Assembly: GCA_025174535.1 (NCBI GenBank)
Contig: JALBUN010000003.1
Coordinates: 310,001 to 374,000 of the forward strand
Direction: 5' to 3'
DNA: 64,000 nucleotides
Origin: Cantharellus purpuraceus
Lineage: Eukaryota; Basidiomycota; Agaricomycetes; Cantharellales; Hydnaceae
The position numbers were made by a program, and so were the translations under genes. Each line of letters starts with the position of its first letter. The stretch's first letter is position 1. The notes below the pieces were generated by a model. That model made no database searches and was not told the origin of the DNA. It worked only from the letters and a program-made list of their open reading frames with translations. Positions 20,293-30,929 of this stretch are shown one piece after another.

Positions 20293-21472
20293 GATCCCAA
20301 ACCAAGAATGCTCTACACTCTAATGCTTCTCCAAAGAGTGAATGTTCTAAGTGTGAGCGAGGAAGTCAAAGGTGGGGGAGGATTAGCTGGGACCGGGCGG
20401 AGCTGGGTGAAGGCGTACAGAAGGCTGCAGGCGGGCATTAACTTTCGGCACCGGCGCCGGTCAAGGGTCCTTTGTAAGGGCTAGATTAATAGCGTTTCTC
20501 CTCTTTTTCGTAAACATGTAAACATGTAACTGGGTACCTAAGCCGGAGCATGTAGCATTCCACACACTGACGTCTGTATCTCGTCTGAGCTTGCATCTCG
20601 AGAAAAGATTACGGAGGATTTCAGTTTTTACTTCGAACTTCTTGCTTCTCTCTAGATAATACGCGCCAGTGACACTGAAACTACGCGAATTTAAGCGTGT
20701 TTATGCTCCCCGTGTGGCATGGTTTATGAGACCTAGGCAATTCCTGATTTGGAGTGTCACCCGAGGAGTGTGACCTCAGGTACAGTCACGTGATCACAGC
20801 CGTGCTGAGCTGCCAAGATCATCTAGGGGGAAGGCATGAAAATGATCAATGATGCAATCAATTGTTTGAAACGCTAGGGGCTTAACACCAGGCGGGACAC
20901 GCTGATGAGCTTCAGTGTTGTTCATCTTATTGATTAACAGGATTCAGGTAGCAACTCGCTCGGTTAGATGCGGTTCACGAGTGAATTGCGAGGCAAGTAC
21001 AGGGTGTGAGTACGAAAGCAGCGTATGGTTGAGTCTTAAACGTCTTGTGAAAACTTCTCTCTGATTACTAATGCTATTATGTAACGCCACAGCCCGCCGG
21101 CGGGAAGACCGACTTGATAGTACAGCTAGGCGGCGGTTGCGTTCGTATCCTCTACGGAAGGCGTCCTCGACTTCAGTTTCTGTCATTGATACCCTTGTGT
21201 GATTCCTGTGACTTCTAGATACAGTCTCCACTTGCCCAATCCTCACACCAAAAAACCGCTGTTTAACGTCTTTATTTATGCTCACTGATAAAGTGATTGT
21301 TAACATATTTGTAACTGGGGAGCAGACACGAGTCCGAAAGGCACCATTAGCAAACTCAATGGATACTGTTGCCACAATGGCGTGGTAATTTGGGCCCCAC
21401 GAATGAGACAGAACAGATGCCGGTTCATGTTAATAAATAATCATACTCACTTGCAGAGTCATCTTGCAGGCA
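20293..21472. other. Intergenic with one unassigned minus-strand frame
   Basis: 20293-20900 is the divergent side of the DUF3433 gene; ACATGTAAACATGTAAC near 20515 is a short direct repeat. A 143-codon minus-strand frame at 20944-21375 (core TETEVEDAFRRGYERNRRLA) is Arg-rich, lacks an ATG and matches no family I know. It lies just downstream of Lunapark in the same direction and could be an exon, but no consistent splice chain was found. Confidence 0.35.
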
Positions 21473-23077
21473 TTATGAGTCCACATCCATTTGCTCGGCA
21501 TGTTCGCCCTGTGTGCCTTTTGCTTCTCCGACATTATATCCTACTGCTCCACCATCTTGGTTTTCTGCTTCAGGCTTGTCTACGAACACTGTCGACTCCG
21601 ACAATGATGACTTCAAGGAGGACTCATGATCTCGACTGGGTGGAGAAGTTGGGGATTGGTCGACATCCGCGCGTTCTGGAGGCGGTGTGTCCCGAGACAC
21701 CACCTGCGACGTCAATAGGCCAGCTGATGCAGAGGCAAACCCTGGCAATATGGCGGAGTGGGGGAGTGGTACACTTGAAGGTGTCACGGCAGATTGTGGT
21801 GAGGTTGGCGTTCTTAGTCCGGCCTTACGAGATCGTGCCGACTTGTTAAAATATCCGCATTTGGGACACAGGTACTCTTTTTGTAAATGACGGGGAAGGG
21901 CGGTGGAAATGCCATTAGCGCGTGAATATTTGTGAGGATTAACGAAGAAATAAGCAGTGTGACCTCCGTATGTATAAGCCTTACTCACGAGCATCCTCCC
22001 ACTGTTCTTCCTTTACCAACCCATTGTGCGAGAAACATCGCTCGCATATCAGTGCATATCGAGAGTTAGGGGATGGCCCGACGGTCGCTGAATCATCCCC
22101 TAATAGTGCATCGGCCAGCTTGTCATACCATTGTTTTCGAGGTGGAGGTAGAGGAACAAATGTTGCTGTGTTCAGGAAAGGAGTTGCGATCATATCAAAC
22201 GAATGTTCACGTATTCATCCAAAATATAAATGCGCACGTGATAAAGGTTGACCCTGTGGACGGCCACGCACGGGCTTTTGTGGAGATGATGGTGCCTGGT
22301 ATGAGGCAGAAGATTCACTGGGAGGTGGACGTGGCTGAACTTGGGATTGCACAGATCCGGGTTGACCGCGATTTTGAAGTCCAGAAGCAGCACTCATCTT
22401 GCTCTAATAGGCCATTGAATTAAAATGATTAGTAAGTAGACAAAGAAGTATGTCATACCCCAGTAGCAACCGATCCATCATATCGATCTAACAAATTCTT
22501 GGTCGAATAATAGTTCGTCTTCTTTTTGATCTCCTCTATCTTGTTCCGCTGCTGAACTAGCAATTGCTTTAATGTCATTTCTGGAGAAATAAGTCAATAA
22601 ACCATGTGGTAATGATCGGAACCTTATGGTAGGGTCGAGAGGAAGCACCTTCCGCGTTTCCCTTCCGCGCATACCACAACTGAACAATACGCCTTGTAAA
22701 TAAAATACTGTAAAGGAAATCAGAGAGCTCGCGTAGTTTCATTTGATGGACTCACACGACAGGCCCGAGGAAAACTGGCACGCCCCATAATGCGCCGTTG
22801 TAAGCTCGCCTACGACCCCCTATCATACCAGCCCACCACAACCCCACATAAGCTACCCACGCAGAAAATGCCCAAAGGGTAAAAAGGAGCGTAGCACGCC
22901 GCTCCCGCAAGCGGATTTCTGAGAGTTGAGTTTGTCGCTTTTGAATAGAAAGCGCGAGTGAAGCGAGGACCTGCTCATAGTCCTCGTCGGATGATTTCTG
23001 AAAGGTTGTTGATAGTTGTACAACGTAAACTAAAGATAGTCTGATCTTACCTTTGTAAACCAGGAGAGAATGGGCAT
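21473..23077 (-). CDS. LNP1: Lunapark, ER three-way-junction protein
   Basis: Seven exons: 23077-23051, 22997-22756, 22707-22649, 22580-22459, 22403-22238, 22165-21989, 21876-21473; 398 aa; phases agree. N-terminus MPILSWFTKKSSDEDYE is followed by a coiled stretch, two membrane segments (ATLLFTLWAFSAWVAYVGLW and GVPVFLGPVVILF), then EEIKKKTNYYSTKNLLDRYD, a Lunapark hallmark. After a Pro/Ser/Gln-rich linker comes the zinc ribbon: CERC (Cys246, Cys249), NGLVKEEQWEDAQ, then CPKC (Cys268, Cys271). A Ser/Pro/Glu-rich tail follows. Lunapark sits at tubule junctions of the ER and works with reticulons and Sey1/atlastin. Intron 6 splits the ribbon between its two cysteine pairs and uses an unusual AAAAAG acceptor. 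Its placement is supported by the resulting WEDAQYLCPKCGYFN. Confidence 0.9.
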
Positions 23078-23586
23078 TTCAGCACTTGCTTGCAGTGGTG
23101 GCGGTGATTGTTGAAGGCGTAATTACGTAATACTGATCGAGTCACAAGCGCCTCTGATTCTCCATGTGTTCACTTTCACCATGAGTATAGGACTTAACTT
23201 ACGCTCCCTAATATTGAGCTGTGTAAACATTCGTATGCCAAGCTCGACTCATCCATTTTTTAGCCAACATCAGGAGCCACTGCACTGCATACCTTGAACA
23301 TATTACACCTGAAGCAGTGAACAGGTAGAACGCTTCTTCAGTGACAAGTCGGGTCTTCAAGGAGCTTCTTTGATAGCTGAAGAAATGGATAATTATTAGG
23401 ATCCTCTACCCCGATTCGCTGAAACGGTGAAAAACAGTTGGGCTAGAGAAAATTACAATTCATTGCAAACGAGAAAGCACGAAAGCTGGCATGAAAGCAA
23501 CAGGATAGCACGAATGACATGGGATTTAGAAGACATGTTGACACTACACGGGAAGACCGAAAAAGGGAAGGCGATATTCCTGGAGT
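23078..23586. other. Intergenic, no gene seen
   Basis: Space between the Lunapark start and the 3' end of the next minus-strand gene. No frame or RNA gene recognised. Confidence 0.5.
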
Positions 23587-24854
23587 CTATGCGACACTGA
23601 CTTCAGATGCGAGTAAGGACATCTGATGGGTAGAAAGGGCAGGAACAGACTGTCGCTCAAGTCGCTCAATCTGTGCCTTGAGTTTTCTGTTCTCCTCTTC
23701 AGCGGTCGCCATGCGTTCTTCAGCGGTCGCCGCGCGTTTTTCGGCAGCCTGCCTCTCCGCCTTCTCTTTCGCTGCGCATTCTTCGGCGATCGTGGCGGCC
23801 TGCCTCGCCTCTTCCGCCTGCTTTTGGAACTGCTATTAGACCGTGCATGCAATTAGTGTCTGAACACAACACCAATACATACGAAACTCACCGCCTCCTC
23901 TTCCTCTCTTATCCTCTCTTTCTCAGCTATCGCCTTCTTCGCTTCAATCCATGCCGTCTTAAATTCGCCGTAGACTTTTTCATGGACCTCTGGGCGAGGT
24001 GCGATCACAGTGGAAGTGAATCCTGATGGCCACCTGAAACTACCAACCTTCAAGCTTGGCTTTAATATGGGAGGGTAGTCGTGCCACGCTCTGAAACCTG
24101 GCTTTGGTGGGAACTTTTCGTCGAGAACCTTCTTGATCGTATTGTACAAGAGTTCTGCGTACCAATAACAGTGGTAGCGCCAAAGGGTGTAATTGTATCG
24201 ATAAGCGTGTACGGTGCAGGCCAATACGGCCAGTTGTGTCACGGAGAAATATTCTCCGTCAACAATGAATCTGTGGCAGACATCGTAGGATGACCAAAAG
24301 GGAGTGTGAAGAAACCTATCGCTCCCATCACGGGAGAAGTGCATATCATCGGAAGCCTCTGTGCCGTTCGAAGACAAAGAATCCAATGAATGCACCGACT
24401 GGGACGACAAGTAGGATGTGACCTTTCCCAGTGCTTGTGGTAGAGGTGCCTCGTCTTCAAGAGACGTCAGCTCTATGCGTTCATCCTGCGTGGGTCCGCG
24501 ATTCGAATCCGAGTCAGATAGGGCATTGAAGCGTCTGTCAACGACAATGACAGTTTCACGAGCGGTATTCTTTCCCGGTCTTTGACGTTCCTTGACATAA
24601 AACACTAGGAACTCATGAAACGGCCTGTCGAGTCTCTTGCACCAATGGACCTGGGTGACAAAAACATTCTCAGCGCGGTATACTTGTGGCTCATCCAATG
24701 CCTCTGCCGTGGGCAAACTTTTGTGAGCCCCCCGCCTTCCTGACTTGAAAAGAAGCCCGTCGTTCATGTTGTCCCTGGAACGGATTCGTGCAAGGAGGTC
24801 CTTGCTGTATGAAGTCAAATGATAGAGAACGATACGGAAAATTCTTCCAATCAT
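23587..24854 (-). CDS. Agaricomycete hypothetical protein with C-terminal coiled coil
   Basis: Exons 24854-23892 and 23832-23587 (59-nt intron, GTGAGT donor, CTAATAG acceptor, phase 0); 402 aa. Start at MIGRIFRIVLYHLTSY. Residues 1-120 contain YRAENVFVTQVHWCKRLDRP and FLVFYVKERQ. The middle has an acidic, Ser-rich linker. A well-ordered block HRFIVDGEYFSVTQLAVLAC, then RYNYTLWRYHCYWYAELLYN, follows. The last 120 residues are a heptad-rich coiled coil dominated by Ala/Glu/Lys/Arg (AATAEERMATAEEENRKLKA). I recall relatives only as uncharacterised mushroom-forming fungal proteins and cannot assign a function. Several GACCGCTGAAGA-type repeats encode the AATAEER units. Confidence 0.7.
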
Positions 24855-26506
24855 TTGCGAGGTTATAAACGAAAGCAATGGGGTGTGTGTGTGCAGGAGT
24901 GGGCAAGAATCTGCACGTCCGCCAACTGATGATTGAATCCTACTGCAGGCGCACCCACAAACGCCCTCAATAATTTAAGCCTAATCCTGGTCATGGGCAC
25001 GCGAAACAAGGCTGGTATACGGTATGTTTGGCTATATAGGGTTATTCAATTTTGCTTCAATGAAATAAGCGCCAGCTTATATTTGAGTCACGGGCTTTGG
25101 CACTGGCCCAGACGAGTAGACGATCTCACTTGAAGATGCCAATAAATGTGCCCAATCATCAGGGACGCAGTGCCAAAGGGATATTTTTGGAAGGCGGAAA
25201 CGTTTGGATGGCGTTCTCGAAGTCTTAGGGACTTGGACCGAGTTGCCATGTTCAGACACGGAGGCTGTCCCATAGGCCGCCAATCTTCGCGTGTTAGGAA
25301 AGTCTCAAATTGCTATCTCTGCCATACCTTGGCAAGGACCTCGTCTGAATAGCCAATCACGCCCCGTCAAATAGACACGCCCAGGGCTCACGCTAGTTAT
25401 TTCTCTATGTATCACAATTCTTCCTCCGCATGTCTTTAATGTTGCAGGCAATTTTTGTGTGCTTTTCAAATCATTGCCTGCATGAGGGACATGCGGGAAA
25501 TTGAACTCGCAAGATATGGATGTCATACGTGGATGATGTTTTGATGTTTTGAAAATGCCTCACTCTGGATTTTTTGTCATGGATAATTAAAAACAGTCTC
25601 ACTGCTTGCGACGGATGAGCTTGGATCTTGCTGCCTGCTGGCAGCAACGTTCCTTGACAGACCACGATGTACACGCCTCCTAGTTCTTCCTTTCTCCTGG
25701 GACAGCATCTTAGATGCAAATTTCATATTGTTGGTCACCACCATGCAATGCTGGCAAGTCTTTGCGCATTCAAATGGTACAGCTATTTCGTCTTCTTCAT
25801 ATCGCCGGTGCCTTGCGTTCCCCAGTTCTATCATCACGTTTGGAGGACATTGCCTAGTTATTGTGTCCATCGATTATGCAAACGACCCGTGAGCCTATCG
25901 ATCCATTCAATCTATGCTGGGTCTCATTACAAACATGACATATCCTGCCTATGGCCTGTGAAGGCTCATCTGATCGCGATTGATAACAAAGTTGAAGAGC
26001 ATCTGTGACCTTGACAGTAACTTTGAGGAGACGATGAGCTCATCGGGATTTGATCTCGATCGTAGTATTGCGTCCACCCATATCTCCATCTTCTCCTCAC
26101 CTGCTTGAAGTCTGGCACGTCTCGTTTGTAACTCAATTATGAGTATCACCAGACGTCCTCATGACTGCCTCGGACTTCAAATGTTATTACCTCTCTTGTG
26201 AACCTGTTATCGCAATCTCCCCCCTTTGGTCCATAATATATGCATTTTTTTTCACCGTAAAAGGGTCGTGCCATGTGTTTTGGCCATTTCTGTTTAGGGT
26301 GCACGGCCACTGCTAGTCATTCTGATCGCGCACTCACATTAAGACATATTCGCTAGTCGCGGTCCTGCATACCACCAGTTCCTCTGGGCCAGCACTGATG
26401 CTACAATCAAAATCAAAGCCCAAGATATGATATGAACCATGCCTTTGTCATGCGTTGCCCCACTTTTAATAAATAACCGTGAAGCGCGCCCCCTTCGTTT
26501 TGAGAG
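24855..26506. other. No supportable gene
   Basis: Short frames on both strands (for example minus 25077-25283 and minus 25577-25870) without a recognisable family or consistent exon chain. May hold decayed coding sequence. No tRNA-like or snRNA-like element was recognised. Confidence 0.35.
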
Positions 26507-27173
26507 TTAGGCTAGTAGATCATCATACGCTGCTCCGCCACTAAAGTTACCGCTGACTCTAGGGAGGTATTCTTTAGGGAGCGGCTTGACAACTGTCATG
26601 GAAGAAATAATTTACTCACTTTCTTATCCTGCATGCGGTCTAGGGTCTTTACTCCTTCAATTGAACATGTAGGTGCATGGCTCAATGGAGGTGTTCCCTC
26701 AGGGGAAATTGTTTCCATGTCATATGTCTTGGAGCCCTGGCGTGACTGACTAGAGCCATTTTTGGCCTCGACTGCGTATTCAGGAAGTATACTGCAGTGA
26801 CCGACTCCCAATGTGGTTGTTGACAAGCCTATTAGCTTGCACATCGATGTTTACTTGTCAAGGTCAGAATATCATGTGTGAGGATATTATGTAGTTATGC
26901 CTTACAGTAGGAGGTCTGAGGCGTAGGAAAACCTGGCCCGGGCTGTGATGGCTCTTCGATGTTGTTATGTACAGTTGAACTGAAGGCTGACGTGTCTAAA
27001 CCTCGTTGGTAGGATTGTACAAGATGACCATGACGCGCGTGCTCTGGTGCTCGGCAAGAGTCAGGCGTGACGTCCTGCCGGTGCATAAATTGGGCAGGAT
27101 CAGTCTCCGCTTCAACCGTCAAGTGCCTTTTGCCCCCTCCCATCAACAGATGGAGTAGATTTTCGACACTCAT
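26507..27173 (-). CDS. Small orphan protein, three exons
   Basis: Exons 27173-26906, 26828-26653, 26584-26507; introns 76 and 68 nt (donors GTAAGG and GTAAAG; acceptors AATAG and TCAAG); phases close perfectly; 173 aa. Begins MSVENLLHLLMGGGKRHLTV, continues as a polar, Ser/Pro/His-rich, probably disordered chain, and ends PLPKEYLPRVSGNFSGGAAY-DDLLA. The ordered C-terminal tail is the main reason to believe the model. No family recognised. The AAG acceptor of intron 2 is the weakest point; using the GTGAGT 20-odd nt downstream instead would leave an implausibly short intron or break the frame. Confidence 0.5.
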
Positions 27174-28050
27174 AATTACTTCCAACTGATCTACTGGACC
27201 CAACTTTCAAAGTGTCATTGTTTTAACATAATGATACCAGCTCTACATCATTTCAAGACCATCGTTGGATTTAGAAATACTACGTCCTACTCTCTTCTCT
27301 TCTCCATATGCACTTGTGTGTACAGAGGCTCTGACATTGACTCGAGAGTCTCTGAAGTAATTTATGGTGCAATATTCACTTTTAGTCTTTCTCTTAATTC
27401 TGTTGAGTAGGTCAACCCCGTACCTTCTACGATTGATATCAGACTAGACATATCTTCCGAAATGATTTCAACTAAACCCACGGGTTGCTGTTCGTCTAAC
27501 ATGGTTGACTCTTCAAATAATATTATACGCATTGTGCACTAGTAGGTAGTAAGCCAAGCGGAGCTTGGCTCAGTCACGCTTCACTTCACTGCCTGAATGA
27601 ACACCTCGGTGCAAGTTTCCCACCGAGCCCACAGTCACGAGTTCAGCTCACTCCCCGACTGCGACCGTGGGATTGCTAGCCTAGCGGTCCGAACCGTGAT
27701 CTACCTCAAAGGAGGCAGTGCATCTAAGACTTATGGCAAAGGCAGCAAGCATAATCATGTTTACCAATTTCAGCTGCTTTCTCACATCGAATCTTGGCTT
27801 CTATGCAAACTGTCCGCCAGCATTTAAGGCATCATGTAAGACCAGGAGAAAATGCTACAGTTCGTTCAAGGGCTCTGAAAACGCGTAGTGCAACGGCTAT
27901 GAACGCCTCTATTGTACATGTTGGACAGAACAGGGCGTCCCTTGGGATCCACTACGGTCCACAAACGTGACTACGGATCTTCGTTGGTGAACGCCGATGA
28001 TAGGGGCATAATACTGAACGTATATAAGTTTTGTTACTTTGTAGTTTAGT
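27174..28050. other. Intergenic, with a short perfect hairpin
   Basis: No gene seen. AGCCAAGCGGAGCTTGGCT at 27552-27570 is a perfect 8-bp stem with a 3-nt loop. It is preceded by GTAGGTAGTA. Confidence 0.45.
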
Positions 28051-28178
28051 ACCTCAGTCACTCGTTTACACGAGACTGAGGTAGGGTTTTTTTATCTTAT
28101 GTTTGACAAGTAGCTGACAAACTACGTAGTTTATACTAGGTTTGTCATAATATAGTCACTCGTTTACACGAGACTGAG
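28051..28178. repeat. Paired CTCAGT-type hairpins
   Basis: 28051-28082 forms ACCTCAGT/ACTGAGGT plus CTCGT/ACGAG around loop TTAC, with a 2-nt bulge. A second copy, 28154-28178, repeats the core but lacks most of the 5' arm. Both lie next to TTTATACTAG direct repeats (near 28130 and 28180). The same two-hairpin arrangement with different stem bases occurs at 40665-40780. Confidence 0.75.
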
Positions 28179-28881
28179 TTTATACTAGCTTTCGCTGCGT
28201 TAACCTTCAATAGTACATACGTCACACCGTCTAGGATATTACTTGCGGGAGATAGAGAGGGAGTACATGGCGCCCACAAGTATCCATAACAAGTGATTAT
28301 CACCCCACGTCCTCTCAGCACACTCTACCGGTAGAGTAAGACAGGTCACCTACCACTTATCACACAGCTGGGAGACCAAGACAGGCATTGCTGTCCCATG
28401 ATTGACCATGTTTCTCGTGGTGCAGCGTTTTGCTTAAAGAACGACACAAGACCTTGAAGTTACAGCAACATTCACTTAGTCGTCTCCGAGTTGTATTCTT
28501 CTTAATCTGCCAACTATAATTGAGATGTGTCACAATATAGCGTCCAATCCAGATGCACTTATGTGCATCTTAATCATAGCAGGTTGTCTTGGACTCCCAT
28601 TGGCACGGCCGCGCAAGCCTTACATTCGTCTCCGGCAAATGCTCTCCTGCAGAGTCTTATTTCTTTTAGCAACCGACTAATTGTAATCGGAATGAGAATT
28701 AATATGTATTCTCCGTTGCAGCTGTGCTTTTTTTAACCATGCCGGGTGGTACGCACTTCTTAGACTTCCATCGGCAGATATGCGTAAGCCCTTTTTCGGC
28801 ACAGGACTGTCGTTTCGTGATATAAAGGCTTCACTATGACCTCTTTACAACACAGCACCTAACATATTTCTTACAACAGCA
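28179..28881. other. Intergenic / promoter region of the aldo/keto reductase
   Basis: No gene seen. A CCATA...GTGATTATCACC block near 28284 resembles one near 40787 beside the other hairpin pair. GATATAAAGG near 28819, about 60 nt upstream of the ATG at 28882, is a plausible TATA box. Confidence 0.4.
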
Positions 28882-30164
28882 ATGGCCTCTAAGACATATC
28901 CTACACGTCAACTAGGTGGCAATGGACCCACTGTCAGCGCCATAGGCTTTGGCACCATGGGTGTGTATCAAGAATTCTCTACCAAATCATAATAGTTCTT
29001 ATAGAGCGATATACAGGTGTCGGCGCATATTACGGCAAAACGGATCGGGAGGAAGCGTTTAAGACTCTTAGCTATGCCGCCGATCGTGGTGTTACATTCT
29101 GGGATTGCTCAGACATCTATGGCGATGGCGAGTGCATTCCTCACACCCCCACATAATTCCTCACAGTGTCAATCTTTTTTTACAGCGGAAGCAGTGCTCG
29201 GAAAGTGGTTTTCCCAGACAGGACGACGCTCTGAAATCTTCCTAGCAACCAAGTTCGGTGCGATGGTTCTTGGTAGCAACCCTCCGATGCCCTCTTCCGC
29301 ACCCTCATACATTCGGAAAGCCGTCGCTCGTTCCCTCGAACAACTCAATGTTTCCCATATCGACCTTTATTACCAGCATCGCGTTGATCCTAATGTGCCA
29401 ATCGAGATTGTGATGCAAACACTTGGAGAGCTTGTGGATGAAGGTAAAATCAAATATATTGGGCTCAGCGAGTGCAGCGCCGATACCTTGAGGCGTGCCA
29501 AGGCTGTCAAGGGCGCGGGCGACAAGCTCATCGCAGTGCAAATGGAGTTTGGGCCGTTCAGTTTGGATATCGAGCGTGGAGACTTCATGAAGGCGGTGGA
29601 GGAGACCGGCGTCGCCGTCGTGGCGTACAGTCCTCTGTGTCGTGGCTTGGCTAGTGGCAGGTACGTTATAATCAATTCCTCTCATGTGCCCGCCTGATCA
29701 GTCGTGCGATCTCTTGTGCGAATCAGATTCAAGTCGCGTGCCGATTTCGAAGAGGGCGATCTTCGACTTGGGTTCCCACGATTCAGCGAAGAAAACTTCC
29801 CTAAGAACCTCGCAGTGGTGGATAAGCTCAAGGATATCTGCAAACAGATCGGTAACGCATCTTCGAGCCAAGTGGCTCTTGCATGGATCTTGGCCGAGTA
29901 TCCAAACTGTGAGGATCTGCCTTCACTCCCGCCGTCCTTGATTGCTGATTGGCGCATATTTTAGTTTTCCCGATTCCCGGTTGCCGTACAGTCAAGCGCC
30001 TTGAGGAGAACGCTGCTTCCGCCGAGTTGCAGCTCTCGCCTGGAGACGTGGCGGCCATCAGAAAGCTTGCTGAAGAAGCGGACGGTGTGAGTGGAGACCG
30101 ATACCCACCCCAATATATCAGTCATGGCAATTGCATACCATTGGCTGAGTGGAAAGGCGAGTAA
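28882..30164 (+). CDS. Aldo/keto reductase
   Basis: Exons 28882-28960, 29017-29127, 29186-29660, 29727-29908, 29965-30164; 348 aa, normal for the family. All four catalytic residues are present: Asp56 and Tyr61 in FWDCSDIYG, Lys86 in LATKFG, His128 in LYYQHRVD. NADPH-binding C-terminal parts (PIPGCRTVKRLEEN) follow. The family is the cytosolic NADPH-dependent reductases of aldehydes and ketones, close to the yakc/pyridoxal-reductase-type group common in fungi; the substrate is unknown. Intron 2 (29128-29185) must start with GCGAGT to keep the frame: it gives IYGDAEAVLGKWF, whereas the only nearby GT donor shifts the frame. This suggests a GC-AG intron. Confidence 0.9.
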
Positions 30165-30929
30165 ACTGGCCACCCATGATGGGTAGACACAAAACTCTCT
30201 TAGCATGTAGACGATTCGACCAAGAACATGAGTTCATTTGTGATACGAATCACACAGTCTCTTGAGACCGCATGCCAACACCGGAGTGTGTCGGGCCACG
30301 GTGGCTTCCTATCCCTCATAACCCAGAGACGAATGCATGGCTCCCTCTGATCCCAGGTGCTTTGATGGAATTATCGCTAGCATGAACTTCTAGGAAGAGA
30401 GCGCAAGACCGGACTTGGACTGGCCGGGCAGTGACCCCATTTCCATTCCCAGTAAGTACAGCTTAAGCACTGGACTTGAGCACTAGTGAAAGCATTGGCA
30501 GGGCTAAAGCTACAGCGTTGAGGCCAGACGCTTGGGCCATTTTCTGTCAGCGTGCATCTGCCCTAGTGGCACTTGAGATGTCACACCTTGAAGGGTCAAA
30601 ACAACTTCAGTTTGGTTGCCCTTTTGGGATACATCTATCTTCACGGCAAGCAAGAGATCATTCAGAACTCACGGTCTGACCTGCGCACTCCTTCACAGCC
30701 ATCAAATGCCTTTTCGTATCGATAGCCTCGTCAAGGTCAACGACAATATGCCCCCACCGACATGCCTTAAGGGTACATTAATACCCGCGATCCTTAACAT
30801 ACTAAGTTGCCAGAGAGTTGGGGACCCGCCTGTTCGTCCGCCCTCCAAACTTCCTCACCCTGACGACCTCTGTCTTCGGAGTGAATTGGCTACAGAAGAA
30901 TGGGATCAGTCTATTGTAGTGACAGCAAG
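30165..30929. other. Intergenic, no gene seen
   Basis: Short frames only. The right end grades into the segmental duplication. Confidence 0.4.

Noticed and set aside
20895..20930. Hammerhead-ribozyme-like CTGATGAG
   Set aside because: The required GAAA core element and flanking stems are not present.
20944..21375. Minus-strand 143-codon frame as a separate gene
   Set aside because: No ATG, no family, no workable splice chain. Kept only as a note in the intergenic entry.
23544..23852. 102-codon Lys/Arg-rich minus-strand frame
   Set aside because: Out-of-frame shadow of the coiled-coil exon at 23587-23832.
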